DNA of 64,000 nucleotides from assembly GCF_025655475.1 (NCBI RefSeq), contig NZ_JAHTIK010000001.1, positions 2,975,734 to 3,039,733 on the forward strand, read 5' to 3'. The stretch comes from Kitasatospora sp. DSM 101779 (GTDB taxonomy: Bacteria > Actinomycetota > Actinomycetes > Streptomycetales > Streptomycetaceae). The notes beneath the pieces are model-generated. The model saw only the letters and a list, made by a program, of their open reading frames with translations, searched no databases and was not told the origin of the DNA. Below are positions 56,089-64,000 of the stretch, piece by piece. A program made the position numbers and the translations under genes. Each line of letters starts with the position of its first letter. Within the stretch, counting starts at the first letter, position 1.

Positions 56089-57090
56089 TCACCGTCGCTC
56101 CGGCTTCGCCGAGCGCGCCATCAGACCGGCGAGCACCTCCTGGGTGGGGCGCCCGTTGTGGACGACGTCCACCACGGCCTCCACGATCGGCATGTCGACC
56201 CCGTTGCGCCGGGCCAGGTCGAGCACCGACTCGCAGGACTTCACACCCTCCGCGGTCTGCTTGGTGGCGGCCACGGTCTCCTCCAGGGTCATGCCCCGGC
56301 CGAGATTCATGCCGAAGGTGTTGTTGCGCGACAGCGGCGAGGAGCAGGTGGCGACCAGGTCGCCCATGCCGGCGAGGCCGGCGAAGGTGTGTGCGTCCGC
56401 GCCGAGCGCGAGGCCGAGCCGGGTGGTCTCGGCCAGGCCGCGGGTGATCAGGGTGGCCTTGGTGTTGTCGCCGAGGCCCATGCCGGCCGCCATGCCGACG
56501 GCCAGGCCGATGACGTTCTTGACCGCGCCGCCGAGCTCGCAGCCCACCACGTCGGTGTTGGTGTAAGGCCGGAAGTACGGGGTGTGGCAGGCCTTCTGGA
56601 AGCGCTGGGCGACCGCCTCGTCGGTGCAGGCGACCACACTGGCGGCCGGCTGCCGGCGGGCGATCTCCATGGCGAGGTTGGGACCGGAGACGACCGCGAC
56701 GCGCTCCGGGCCGACGCCGGCGACCTCCTGGATCACCTCGCTCATCCGCTCGGCGGTGCCGAGTTCGATGCCCTTCATCAGGCTGACCAGGACGGTCTGC
56801 GGCTCGATCAGCGGCGCCCAGGCCGCCAGGTTGGCGCGCAGCGTCTGCGAGGGCACCGCGAGCACCGCGAAGTCGGCGCCGGCCAGTGCCTCGGCGGCGT
56901 CGGTGGTGGCCCGCACGCGGGCGGGCAGTTCGATGCCCGGCAGGTAGTCCGGGTTCTCGTGGGTACGGTCGATCGCGTCGACGAGCTCCTTGCGGCGCCC
57001 CCAGAGCACGACCTCGCAGCCGGCGTCGGCGAGCACCATCGCGAAGGCGGTGCCCCAGGATCCGGTCCCGAACACGGCGCAGCGGGTCAC
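56089..57090 (-). CDS. gpsA: Glycerol-3-phosphate dehydrogenase [NAD(P)+]
   Basis: The 333-residue enzyme makes sn-glycerol 3-phosphate. N-terminal [17 protein letters not shown] is the NAD loop; [24 protein letters not shown] and the catalytic lysine in [14 protein letters not shown] are present. GTG 57090 overlaps the plsC stop by four bases (GTGA), so the two are coupled. Confidence 0.96.
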   Translation of the reverse strand: MTRCAVFGTGSWGTAFAMVLADAGCEVVLWGRRKELVDAIDRTHENPDYLPGIELPARVRATTDAAEALAGADFAVLAVPSQTLRANLAAWAPLIEPQTVLVSLMKGIELGTAERMSEVIQEVAGVGPERVAVVSGPNLAMEIARRQPAASVVACTDEAVAQRFQKACHTPYFRPYTNTDVVGCELGGAVKNVIGLAVGMAAGMGLGDNTKATLITRGLAETTRLGLALGADAHTFAGLAGMGDLVATCSSPLSRNNTFGMNLGRGMTLEETVAATKQTAEGVKSCESVLDLARRNGVDMPIVEAVVDVVHNGRPTQEVLAGLMARSAKPERR

Positions 57091-57902
57091 TCGGCACGCT
57101 CCTCGGCGGCGCCCTCGCGGGCGCGGTCGCGCTTGGCGGCCGCGGCGGCGGCCCGCTCGCGGGCGGCCTTGCGCATGTCGTAGCGCTCGGCGGGGGCCTT
57201 CTCGCCGCGGATGCCCTCCAGGACGGCGGTGATGGCCGCCATGATGTCCTCGGTGGCGTCCCTGAGCACCTGGGCGGTGAGCTCCTGCCCCTGGTACTTG
57301 CTCAGGTCGACCGGCGGGCCGGCCGCGACCGTCACCTTGTGCCGCGGGAAGAGGTGGTACTTGCCCTTACCGCCGCGGCCGTACGGCGGGATGATCTCGT
57401 GGGCGCCCCAGTGGGCGACCGGGATGACCGGCGCACCGGTCATCAGCGCGACGCGGGCGGCGCCGCTCTTGCCGGTCATCGGCCAGAGGTCGGGGTCGCG
57501 GGTCAGCGTGCCCTCGGGGTAGAACTGCACGCACTGGCCGCCGTTGATGGCGTCGATGGCGGCGCGGAACGCCTCGGCGGCGTCGGTGGACTCGCGGAAC
57601 ACCGGGATCTGGCCGGTCTTGCGCAGCATGAAGCCGATGAACGGCACCGAGAACAGCTGGGACTTGCCGAGTATCCGCGGCGGGCGGCCGCTGTTGTACT
57701 GCCAGTGGGCGTAGAACACCGGGTCGATCACCGAATTGTGGTTCACGGCCGCGATGAAGCCGCCCTCCTTCGGCAGGTTCTCCCAGCCGCTCCATTCGGT
57801 CTTCGCCAGCGCATTGGTCACCGGCTTCACGAGGACCGCCGCGAAGCGGTACCAGATCCCGTAGTCGGCGTTGCCGAAACTGGCGTACGAGCGGCGGGCC
57901 AC
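57087..57902 (-). CDS. plsC: 1-acyl-sn-glycerol-3-phosphate acyltransferase
   Basis: The 271-residue membrane enzyme has the acyltransferase motifs NHNSVIDP (H-x4-D) and [11 protein letters not shown]. It makes phosphatidic acid. A basic Ala/Arg/Glu-rich tail follows. GTG 57902 is chosen because GAGGAGG lies close upstream; the frame is open far upstream but without similarity. It is translationally coupled to gpsA. Confidence 0.94.
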   Translation of the reverse strand: MARRSYASFGNADYGIWYRFAAVLVKPVTNALAKTEWSGWENLPKEGGFIAAVNHNSVIDPVFYAHWQYNSGRPPRILGKSQLFSVPFIGFMLRKTGQIPVFRESTDAAEAFRAAIDAINGGQCVQFYPEGTLTRDPDLWPMTGKSGAARVALMTGAPVIPVAHWGAHEIIPPYGRGGKGKYHLFPRHKVTVAAGPPVDLSKYQGQELTAQVLRDATEDIMAAITAVLEGIRGEKAPAERYDMRKAARERAAAAAAKRDRAREGAAEERAE

Positions 57903-58205
57903 CCAGCTCCTCCTCATCCGGTGCGGCACGTGGGGTGCCGCGGTCCTCGATCGCCGCCCGGTGTGCCCGGTCGGGGCCCCGGCGCCGGCCCCCGTACGCC
58001 GTTCGCTGCCGCGCTTCGACGGGGTGTGACCTGCTGCTCTCCACCGGCCGGGACGGCCGGGAGGGCCCGGGGCGCCGACCAGTCTCACCCGCGGGCGGAC
58101 CGGCTGTCGAGCAGCCGCCCTGGGCAGGCCCCGGGCGAGTGACCAAACGCACGCGAATCGCGGCCGCCTGGCCCGGGCCCGGGACCCGACGCCACAATGG
58201 CGCCG
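57903..58205. other. Divergent spacer between plsC and cofC
   Basis: About 300 bp with the two leaders. A -10-like CACAAT at 58193-58198 lies 7 nt before the chosen cofC start. Nothing else is recognised. Confidence 0.4.
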
Positions 58206-58883
58206 ATGACCGAGGACACCGTACGCCCCGCCGGCCGTCCGCCGCTGCCACCGGCTCCGGCGCTGTGGTCGCTGGTGCTGCCGGTGAAGCCCCCCGCGGT
58301 GGCCAAGAGCCGGCTGGAGCCGTTCGCCGGACCGCACCGCCCGCGGCTGGCGCTGGCCTTCGCCCTGGACACCGCGCGGGCCGCGCTGGCCTGCCCGGCG
58401 GTCGCCCGGGTGCTGGCGGTGACCCGGGACGCCGCGGCCGCGGAGCAACTCGCTCGCCTCGGCGTGCTGGTGGTGCCGGACGAGCCCGGCGGCGGCCTCA
58501 ACGCCGCCCTGGAGCACGGGGCCGCGCGCGCCGCGGTGCTCGCACCGCACGCTCCGGTGGCGGCGCTCTCCGCCGACCTGCCGGCGCTGCGGCCCGCCGA
58601 ACTCGCCCGTGTGCTGGCCGCGGTGCCGCCCGGCGGCCGGGCCTTCCTGGCGGACGCCCCCGGCCTGGGCACCACGCTGCTCGCCGCACCGTCCGCCGCC
58701 GAGCTGCGGCCCGCCTTCGGCGACGGGTCGCGGCGGCGGCACGCCCTCGGCGGTGCGTGCGAACTGGAGTTGGCCGACGTGGCCTCGGTGCGGCGGGACG
58801 TGGACACCGGGGAGGACCTGCGCGAGGCGCTGGCCCTCGGTGTGGGGCCGCTGACGGCCGCCGCGGCGGCCGCCCTGGTGTGA
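58206..58883 (+). CDS. cofC: 2-phospho-L-lactate guanylyltransferase (CofC/FbiD)
   Basis: The protein of about 225 residues has WSLVLPVKPPAVAKSRLEP, the AVTRDAAAAEQLARLG region, VVPDEPGGGLNAALEHG and ALSADLPALRPAELA, as in CofC/FbiD, which activates phospholactate or PEP for coenzyme F420. ATG 58206 (or 58197) is the start; no ribosome site, but CACAAT 7 nt upstream suggests leaderless mRNA. Confidence 0.9.
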   Translation: MTEDTVRPAGRPPLPPAPALWSLVLPVKPPAVAKSRLEPFAGPHRPRLALAFALDTARAALACPAVARVLAVTRDAAAAEQLARLGVLVVPDEPGGGLNAALEHGAARAAVLAPHAPVAALSADLPALRPAELARVLAAVPPGGRAFLADAPGLGTTLLAAPSAAELRPAFGDGSRRRHALGGACELELADVASVRRDVDTGEDLREALALGVGPLTAAAAAALV

Positions 58884-58904
58884 CCGCTCGCTATGCTGTC
58901 GGCC

Positions 58905-59129
58905 ATGCAGGCCACCGCGTTCACCTTCGACCCCGGCACCCGGGCGGGCTCCGTCCTGCTCGACGACGGCACGCCGGTGCCCTTCGACGCGGCGGCCTTC
59001 GACGCCGGGGGCCTGCGGCTGCTGCGGCCCGGCCAGCGGGTGCGGATCCGCACCGAGGGCGAGGGCGCCGAGCGCCGGGTGGTCTTCGTGACCCTGCAGA
59101 CCTTCCCCGACCCGGGCGCCGAGGGCTGA
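58905..59129 (+). CDS. Small OB-fold/cold-shock-like protein
   Basis: The 74-residue protein (MQATAFTFDPGTRAGSVLLDD, then DGTPVPFDAAAFDAGGLRLL and RPGQRVRIRTEG) resembles the cold-shock fold but lacks the aromatic RNP residues. It is small and conserved in streptomycetes next to cofC. TATGCT lies 7 nt before ATG 58905, so a leaderless start is likely. Confidence 0.8.
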   Translation: MQATAFTFDPGTRAGSVLLDDGTPVPFDAAAFDAGGLRLLRPGQRVRIRTEGEGAERRVVFVTLQTFPDPGAEG

Positions 59130-59193
59130 GCCCCTCCGGCGCGCCGCCGCCCGGCCGGTCCGGGACGGCACCGCCGAACCCGAAGGACACGAA

Positions 59194-59247
59194 AGAGCTG
59201 CGCCGGCCCGCCTCCGGAATCCCGGATCCGCGGGCCGCCGCAGCTCT
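59194..59247. terminator. Hairpin between csp-like gene and hupS
   Basis: Arms 59194-59211 and 59230-59247 form a stem with one mismatch and an 18-base loop between the convergent csp-like and hupS genes. Confidence 0.75.
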
Positions 59248-59289
59248 CGCCGTGCTCTGACCGGCCGTCGCCCGAAGGGCCGACAGAGC

Positions 59290-59991
59290 CTACTTGGCGG
59301 CGGTCTTGCGCGCGGTGGTCTTGCGCGTCGTGGTCTTCTTCGCCGGGGCGGTCTTCTTGGCCGTCGCGGTGGTCTTCTTGGCGGTGGCGGTGGTCTTCTT
59401 GGCCGCCGCGGCCGTGGTCTTGGCGGGGGCCGCCTTCTTGGCCGTCGCGGTGGTCTTCTTCGCCGCCGCGGTGGTCTTGGCGGGGGCCGCCTTCTTGGCC
59501 GTCGCGGTGGTCTTCTTCGCCGCCGCGGTGGTGCGGGTCGTGGTGGTGGTCTTCTTCGCGGCCGTCTTCTTGGTGGCCGCGGCCGCGGTGCCGGCGGCGG
59601 CCGCGACGCGCTTGGTGGCGGCGCGCTTGGTCGCGGCCGCGGTGGCGCCGCTCTTGCCCGGGGTGAGCGAGCCCTTGGGGGCCTTCTTGACCGAGGGGCC
59701 TTCCTTCGGCAGCTTCTTGGAGCCGCTGACGAGGTCCTTGAAGCCCTGGCCCGGGCGGAAGCGCGGGACGGAGGTCTTCTTGACCTTGACCCGCTCACCG
59801 GTCTGCGGGTTGCGGGCGAAGCGCGCGGAGCGCTCCACCTTCTCGAAGGTGCCGAAGCCGGTGACCGAGACCCGGTCACCGGCCACGACGGCACGCACCA
59901 TGGTGTCGAGCACTGCGTCGACGGCCTCTGCGGCAGCCTTGCGACCGCCCAGCTGCTCGGCCACCGCTTCGACAAGCTGAGCCTTGTTCAC
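59290..59991 (-). CDS. hupS: HU-type nucleoid protein with Lys/Ala/Thr-rich tail
   Basis: The 233-residue protein has a full HU domain (VNKAQLVEAVAEQLGG, TGFGTFEKVERSARFARNPQTGE, PRFRPGQGFKDLV) followed by about 130 residues of Lys/Ala/Thr repeats (KKTTATAKKAAPAKTTA), like histone H1. HupS acts in spore chromosome condensation in S. coelicolor. GTG 59991 has AAGGGGAAG upstream. A promoter is at 60042-60070. Confidence 0.95.
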   Translation of the reverse strand: MNKAQLVEAVAEQLGGRKAAAEAVDAVLDTMVRAVVAGDRVSVTGFGTFEKVERSARFARNPQTGERVKVKKTSVPRFRPGQGFKDLVSGSKKLPKEGPSVKKAPKGSLTPGKSGATAAATKRAATKRVAAAAGTAAAATKKTAAKKTTTTTRTTAAAKKTTATAKKAAPAKTTAAAKKTTATAKKAAPAKTTAAAAKKTTATAKKTTATAKKTAPAKKTTTRKTTARKTAAK

Positions 59992-60015
59992 GTCTTCCCC
60001 TTCGGAAACGGGCGC

Positions 60016-60031
60016 CGGATGAATCCATCCG
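60016..60031. promoter_or_regulatory. Inverted repeat in the hupS leader
   Basis: CGGATG-AATC-CATCCG lies between the hupS promoter and its ribosome site and could form a small hairpin in the leader RNA. Confidence 0.5.
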
Positions 60032-60041
60032 TTCATTTCGC

Positions 60042-60070
60042 ACGTTAGGTATGTATCTGCGGACTTTCAA
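60042..60070 (-). promoter_or_regulatory. hupS promoter
   Basis: On the minus strand TTGAAA (60070-60065) and TAACGT (60047-60042) are 17 bp apart, in an AT-rich stretch 51 bp before the hupS start. Confidence 0.75.
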
Positions 60071-60124
60071 TTACCAAACGCGTGAATCACCCTAGTGTCG
60101 CAATGGATTTGCGCGTTCGCGACC

Positions 60125-60472
60125 TCAGCCGAGCGGCGGGCGCCCCGCGTCGAGGTCCTGCACAAAGCGACTCAACCGCCGGGCCGCCCCCGGGAGATCA
60201 CGCTTGGCGGTCTCCGTGACGATCAGCAGTTGACGGGTGAGAGCGGTCTTTGCTTCCGCTGACACGTTCAGCGCAGATACGCGAGCGTGGGCTTGCTTCA
60301 ACCGCTCGGCCACAAGCGCGTAGAGCGCCTCGGCTTCCGGGTCGTCCGGTTCCTCAGCAGGTGAGGTCTGGTCGTCCGTCCGGCCGTCAATTCGACCGCC
60401 GGCTGCACCGCCGTTCACCTCCGGGTGCGCGGGATCGCCGCCCGCGTACGGAGGTTCGTCGTGCCGGTGCAT
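60125..60472 (-). CDS. Hypothetical actinobacterial protein
   Basis: The 115-residue protein has a His/Gly/Pro/Asp-rich start and a helical second half (ALYALVAERLKQAHARVSAL, AKTALTRQLLIVTETAKRDL). I do not know its function. ATG 60472 has CACAAT 6 nt upstream, suggesting leaderless mRNA. It lies between leuD and hupS. Confidence 0.7.
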   Translation of the reverse strand: MHRHDEPPYAGGDPAHPEVNGGAAGGRIDGRTDDQTSPAEEPDDPEAEALYALVAERLKQAHARVSALNVSAEAKTALTRQLLIVTETAKRDLPGAARRLSRFVQDLDAGRPPLG

Positions 60473-60622
60473 GCAACGATTGTGCCATCTGTTGTGATGT
60501 GCCCTGCGCAAGGGGGCTCTTGGGCAAATGCCCGCTGGCGTTCCGAGTGGGTGTCAGACCCGAACTCGGACTCGAACTCCGGTCGGCCCGGAGAGCCGCG
60601 GCGAAGCACTCGGGCGGCCGAA

Positions 60623-60666
60623 CGCCGGATGGCCCGCCCCCCCGAGGGGAGGCGGGCCATCCGGCG
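60623..60666. terminator. leuD terminator hairpin
   Basis: Perfect 16-bp stem (60623-60638 with 60651-60666) and a 12-base loop just after the leuD stop. Confidence 0.85.
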
Positions 60667-60687
60667 TACGCGGGGAACTGCCGCCGG

Positions 60688-61284
60688 TCAGGCGACCGGC
60701 AGGGTGCGCGGCTTGAACGAGGGGCGGGTCGCCTCGAAAGCGGCGATGTCGCCCTCGTTCTGCAGCGTGATGCTGATGTCGTCCAGGCCGTTCAGCAGGC
60801 GCCAGCGGACGTTGTCGTCGAGCTCGAAGGAGGCCGTCACGCCCTCGGCGCGGACCTCGCGGGCCTCCAGGTCGACGGTGATCTCGGCGGCCGGGTCGGC
60901 CTCGACCAGCTCCCAGAGGCGCTCGACGGTCTCCTGCGGCAGGACGACGGTCAGCAGGCCGTTCTTCAGCGAGTTGCCGCGGAAGATGTCGGCGAAGCGC
61001 GAGGAGATGACGGCCTGGAAGCCGTAGTTCTGCAGCGCCCAGACGGCGTGCTCGCGGGACGAGCCGGTGCCGAACTCGGGGCCGGCCACCAGGACGCTGG
61101 CGCCCTGCCGCTCGGGGCGGTTGAGGACGAAGTCCTCGTCCTTGCGCCAGGCCTCGAAGAGGCCGTCCTCGAAGCCGGAGCGGGTGACCTTCTTCAGCCA
61201 GTGCGCCGGGATGATCTGGTCGGTGTCCACGTTGCTGCGGCGCAGCGGGACGGCCCGGCCGGTGTGGGTGGTGAACTTCTCCAT
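60688..61284 (-). CDS. leuD: 3-isopropylmalate dehydratase small subunit
   Basis: The 198-residue subunit pairs with LeuC to isomerise 2-isopropylmalate. It starts [20 protein letters not shown] and has [14 protein letters not shown]. It follows leuC after three bases. Confidence 0.97.
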   Translation of the reverse strand: MEKFTTHTGRAVPLRRSNVDTDQIIPAHWLKKVTRSGFEDGLFEAWRKDEDFVLNRPERQGASVLVAGPEFGTGSSREHAVWALQNYGFQAVISSRFADIFRGNSLKNGLLTVVLPQETVERLWELVEADPAAEITVDLEAREVRAEGVTASFELDDNVRWRLLNGLDDISITLQNEGDIAAFEATRPSFKPRTLPVA

Positions 61285-61287
61285 GGC

Positions 61288-62709
<1,422 letters not shown>

Positions 62710-62823
62710 CGCTTTCCCTCCAGCCGGCCGCATTGCCGGCCTTCTCGTGTCGTCGAGGTCTCTTCCGGTGCCGCCCTGGTGAGGCTCGCTGCGGAGTCGC
62801 GACCTGCACGCCGGATCGTCTGT

Positions 62824-62859
62824 CCAGGATGTGGACGCTTGGGTGAAGGTCCATCCTGG
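62824..62859. promoter_or_regulatory. Inverted repeat in the leuC-ndgR spacer
   Basis: CCAGGATGTGGAC (62824-62836) and GTCCATCCTGG (62849-62859) are near-complementary arms. It lies between the divergent genes and could be an NdgR operator for leuCD or ndgR. NdgR regulating leuCD is known; binding here is inferred. Confidence 0.6.
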
Positions 62860-62911
62860 GTGTCTCCCGGGCTGCTGCATCAAGAGTGGCGCTTTTCTCG
62901 GAAGATTGAAC

Positions 62912-62940
62912 TTGCGTCTCGCCCACTGAGACTGCAGTAT
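62912..62940 (+). promoter_or_regulatory. ndgR promoter
   Basis: TTGCGT (62912-62917) and CAGTAT (62935-62940) are 17 bp apart, and the ATG follows the -10 by 6 nt, so transcription likely starts at or next to the start codon. Confidence 0.75.
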
Positions 62941-62946
62941 CGAGAC

Positions 62947-63660
62947 ATGGACAACACTAGCGGCGTCGGCGTTCTCGACAAGGCCGCTCTGGTGCTGAGC
63001 GCACTGGAGTCGGGCCCCGCCACGTTGGCGGGGCTGGTCGCCGCCACCGGTCTGGCGCGGCCCACGGCCCACCGACTTGCCGTCGCACTCGAACACCACC
63101 GCCTGGTCACCAGGGACATGCAGGGCCGGTTCATCCTCGGCCCCCGACTCGCCGAGCTCTCCGCCGCCGCGGGCGAGGACCGCCTGCTCGCCACCGCCGG
63201 GCCGGTGCTCACGCACCTGCGCGACGTCACCGGCGAGAGCGCCCAGCTCTACCGCCGCCAGGGCGAGATGCGCATCTGCGTCGCCGCCGCCGAGCGGCTC
63301 TCGGGCCTGCGGGACACCGTCCCGGTCGGCTCCACCCTGCCGATGAAGGCCGGGTCGGCCGCCCAGGTCCTGCTGGCCTGGGAGGAACCCGAGCGCCTCC
63401 ACCGCGGCCTGCAGGGCGCCCGCTTCACCGCGACGGCGCTCAGCGGCGTGCGGCGCCGCGGCTGGGCCCAGTCGATCGGCGAGCGCGAGCCGGGCGTGGC
63501 GTCCGTCTCCGCGCCCGTCCGCGGCCCCTCCAACCGCGTGGTGGCCGCCGTCTCGGTGTCCGGCCCGATCGAGCGCCTCACCCGCCACCCGGGCCGGCTG
63601 CACGCCCAGGCCATCATCGAGGCCGCCAACCGCCTCACCGAGGCGCTCCGCCGCGGCTGA
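62947..63660 (+). CDS. ndgR: IclR-family regulator NdgR
   Basis: The 237-residue protein has the IclR winged helix ([30 protein letters not shown]) and effector domain ([18 protein letters not shown]). Its place beside leuCD matches NdgR, a regulator of leucine and other amino-acid genes in Streptomyces. It is probably leaderless. Confidence 0.95.
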   Translation: MDNTSGVGVLDKAALVLSALESGPATLAGLVAATGLARPTAHRLAVALEHHRLVTRDMQGRFILGPRLAELSAAAGEDRLLATAGPVLTHLRDVTGESAQLYRRQGEMRICVAAAERLSGLRDTVPVGSTLPMKAGSAAQVLLAWEEPERLHRGLQGARFTATALSGVRRRGWAQSIGEREPGVASVSAPVRGPSNRVVAAVSVSGPIERLTRHPGRLHAQAIIEAANRLTEALRRG

Positions 63661-63683
63661 CGGCCACGGACGCCGGAGAACGA

Positions 63684-63722
63684 CCGAAGGGCCCGCCCCG
63701 GAACAGGGGGCGGGCCCTTCGG
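63684..63722. terminator. ndgR terminator
   Basis: Arms 63684-63699 and 63706-63722 form a 16-bp stem (one extra G on the right) with a six-base loop soon after the ndgR stop. Confidence 0.85.
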
Positions 63723-63814
63723 ATTGCGCGCGGGAATTCCGGCCCGTTCGGACCTGTTCACGAAAGGCCCGGATCCGGAAAACAAAAAAGCCCCGGTCAC
63801 CCGGAGCTTGTTGG

Positions 63815-63886
63815 CTGGGGTACCAGGACTCGAACCTAGACTAAATGAACCAGAATCACTCGTGCTGCCAATTACACCATACCCCA
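63815..63886 (-). tRNA. tRNA-Gln (CTG)
   Basis: On the minus strand the acceptor TGGGGTA (from 63886) pairs with TACCCCA (ends 63816), discriminator G at 63815, then an encoded CCA at 63814-63812. The T-loop GGTTCGAGTCC and anticodon loop TTCTGGT with CTG are present. Confidence 0.95.
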
Positions 63887-63890
63887 AAAG

Positions 63891-63963
63891 TACCCCCGAC
63901 CGGATTCGAACCGGCGCTACCGCCTTGAGAGGGCGGCGTGCTAGGCCGCTACACAACGGGGGC
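63891..63963 (-). tRNA. tRNA-Glu (CTC)
   Basis: Acceptor GCCCCCG (from 63963) pairs with CGGGGGT, discriminator A at 63891. Anticodon loop CTCTCAA gives CTC; T-loop GGTTCGAATCC. CCA is not encoded. Confidence 0.95.
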
Positions 63964-63987
63964 CCGCACCACCGAGGTGGCGCTGAG

Positions 63988-64000
63988 TACCCCCGACCGG
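63988..64000 (-). tRNA. Edge of a second tRNA-Glu-like gene
   Basis: The last 13 bases (TACCCCCGACCGG) are identical to the 3' end of the tRNA-Glu at 63891-63903, so a further copy probably begins at the window edge. Confidence 0.6.

Noticed and set aside
63812-63990. tRNA-linked integration site (attL/attR)
   Set aside because: No integrase gene nearby and the repeated tRNA ends are explained by neighbouring tRNA genes.

Overview
The window is a piece of actinobacterial core chromosome, very high in GC. Gene content and order (whiG, nsdA, glnK-amtB, ffh, ftsY-smc, hupS, ndgR, four tandem type I signal peptidases) point to the Streptomycetaceae, i.e. Streptomyces or Kitasatospora. Most genes lie on the minus strand. 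I see no insertion sequence, prophage, CRISPR array or biosynthetic cluster.

Layout. 1-3.6 kb: start of tsf, rpsB, an M23 (LytM-like) exported protein and a TetR-type regulator, with short tandem repeats. 3.6-9.5 kb: whiG, the sporulation sigma factor with a very long low-complexity N-terminal extension, then dprA, comM and yraN. 9.8-16.8 kb: DUF2469 protein, Nudix hydrolase, four signal peptidases, rplS, trmD, rimM. 17-24 kb: khpA, rpsP, a putative zinc protease, proS, a methyltransferase-like gene, a GNAT gene, ffh. 24-31.4 kb: glnD, glnK and amtB (with a GlnR operator), nsdA and a primase-like protein. 31.5-37.6 kb: ftsY, smc, a small coiled-coil protein, acyP. 37.8-50.2 kb: a TPM-like membrane protein, a DMT-like membrane protein, mutM, rnc, rpmF, yceD, a DivIVA-like protein, coaD, rsmD, a DNA-binding-like protein, recG and a fakA-like gene. 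50.5-60.5 kb: rpmB, thiD, pfkA, thiL, a stand-alone RAM-domain protein, DUF3515, ddl, gpsA, plsC, cofC, an OB-fold-like protein, hupS and a hypothetical gene. 60.7-64 kb: leuD, leuC, divergent ndgR, then tRNA-Gln, tRNA-Glu and the edge of another tRNA-Glu-like gene.

How the genes work together. Several functional groups are visible: translation (rpsB-tsf, rpsP-khpA, rimM-trmD-rplS, rpmF, rpmB), protein export (ffh, ftsY, four signal peptidases), nitrogen sensing (amtB-glnK-glnD under a probable GlnR site), chromosome organisation and repair (smc, hupS, recG, mutM, dprA), development and secondary metabolism control (whiG, nsdA), phospholipid and peptidoglycan precursors (plsC-gpsA-ddl), thiamine (thiL, thiD) and leucine synthesis (leuCD with ndgR).

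I did not find a clearly new multi-gene system. The unusual features are sequence-level: low-complexity expansions in conserved proteins (WhiG, YraN, Nudix); a recurring class of degenerate 15-bp-period tandem arrays; paired 17-bp DnaA-box-like repeats at two loci; a dispersed hairpin repeat at two convergent gene ends; an M23 reading frame without a stop at the expected place; and eight genes whose -10 elements lie 6-7 nt before the start codon, suggesting leaderless transcripts.
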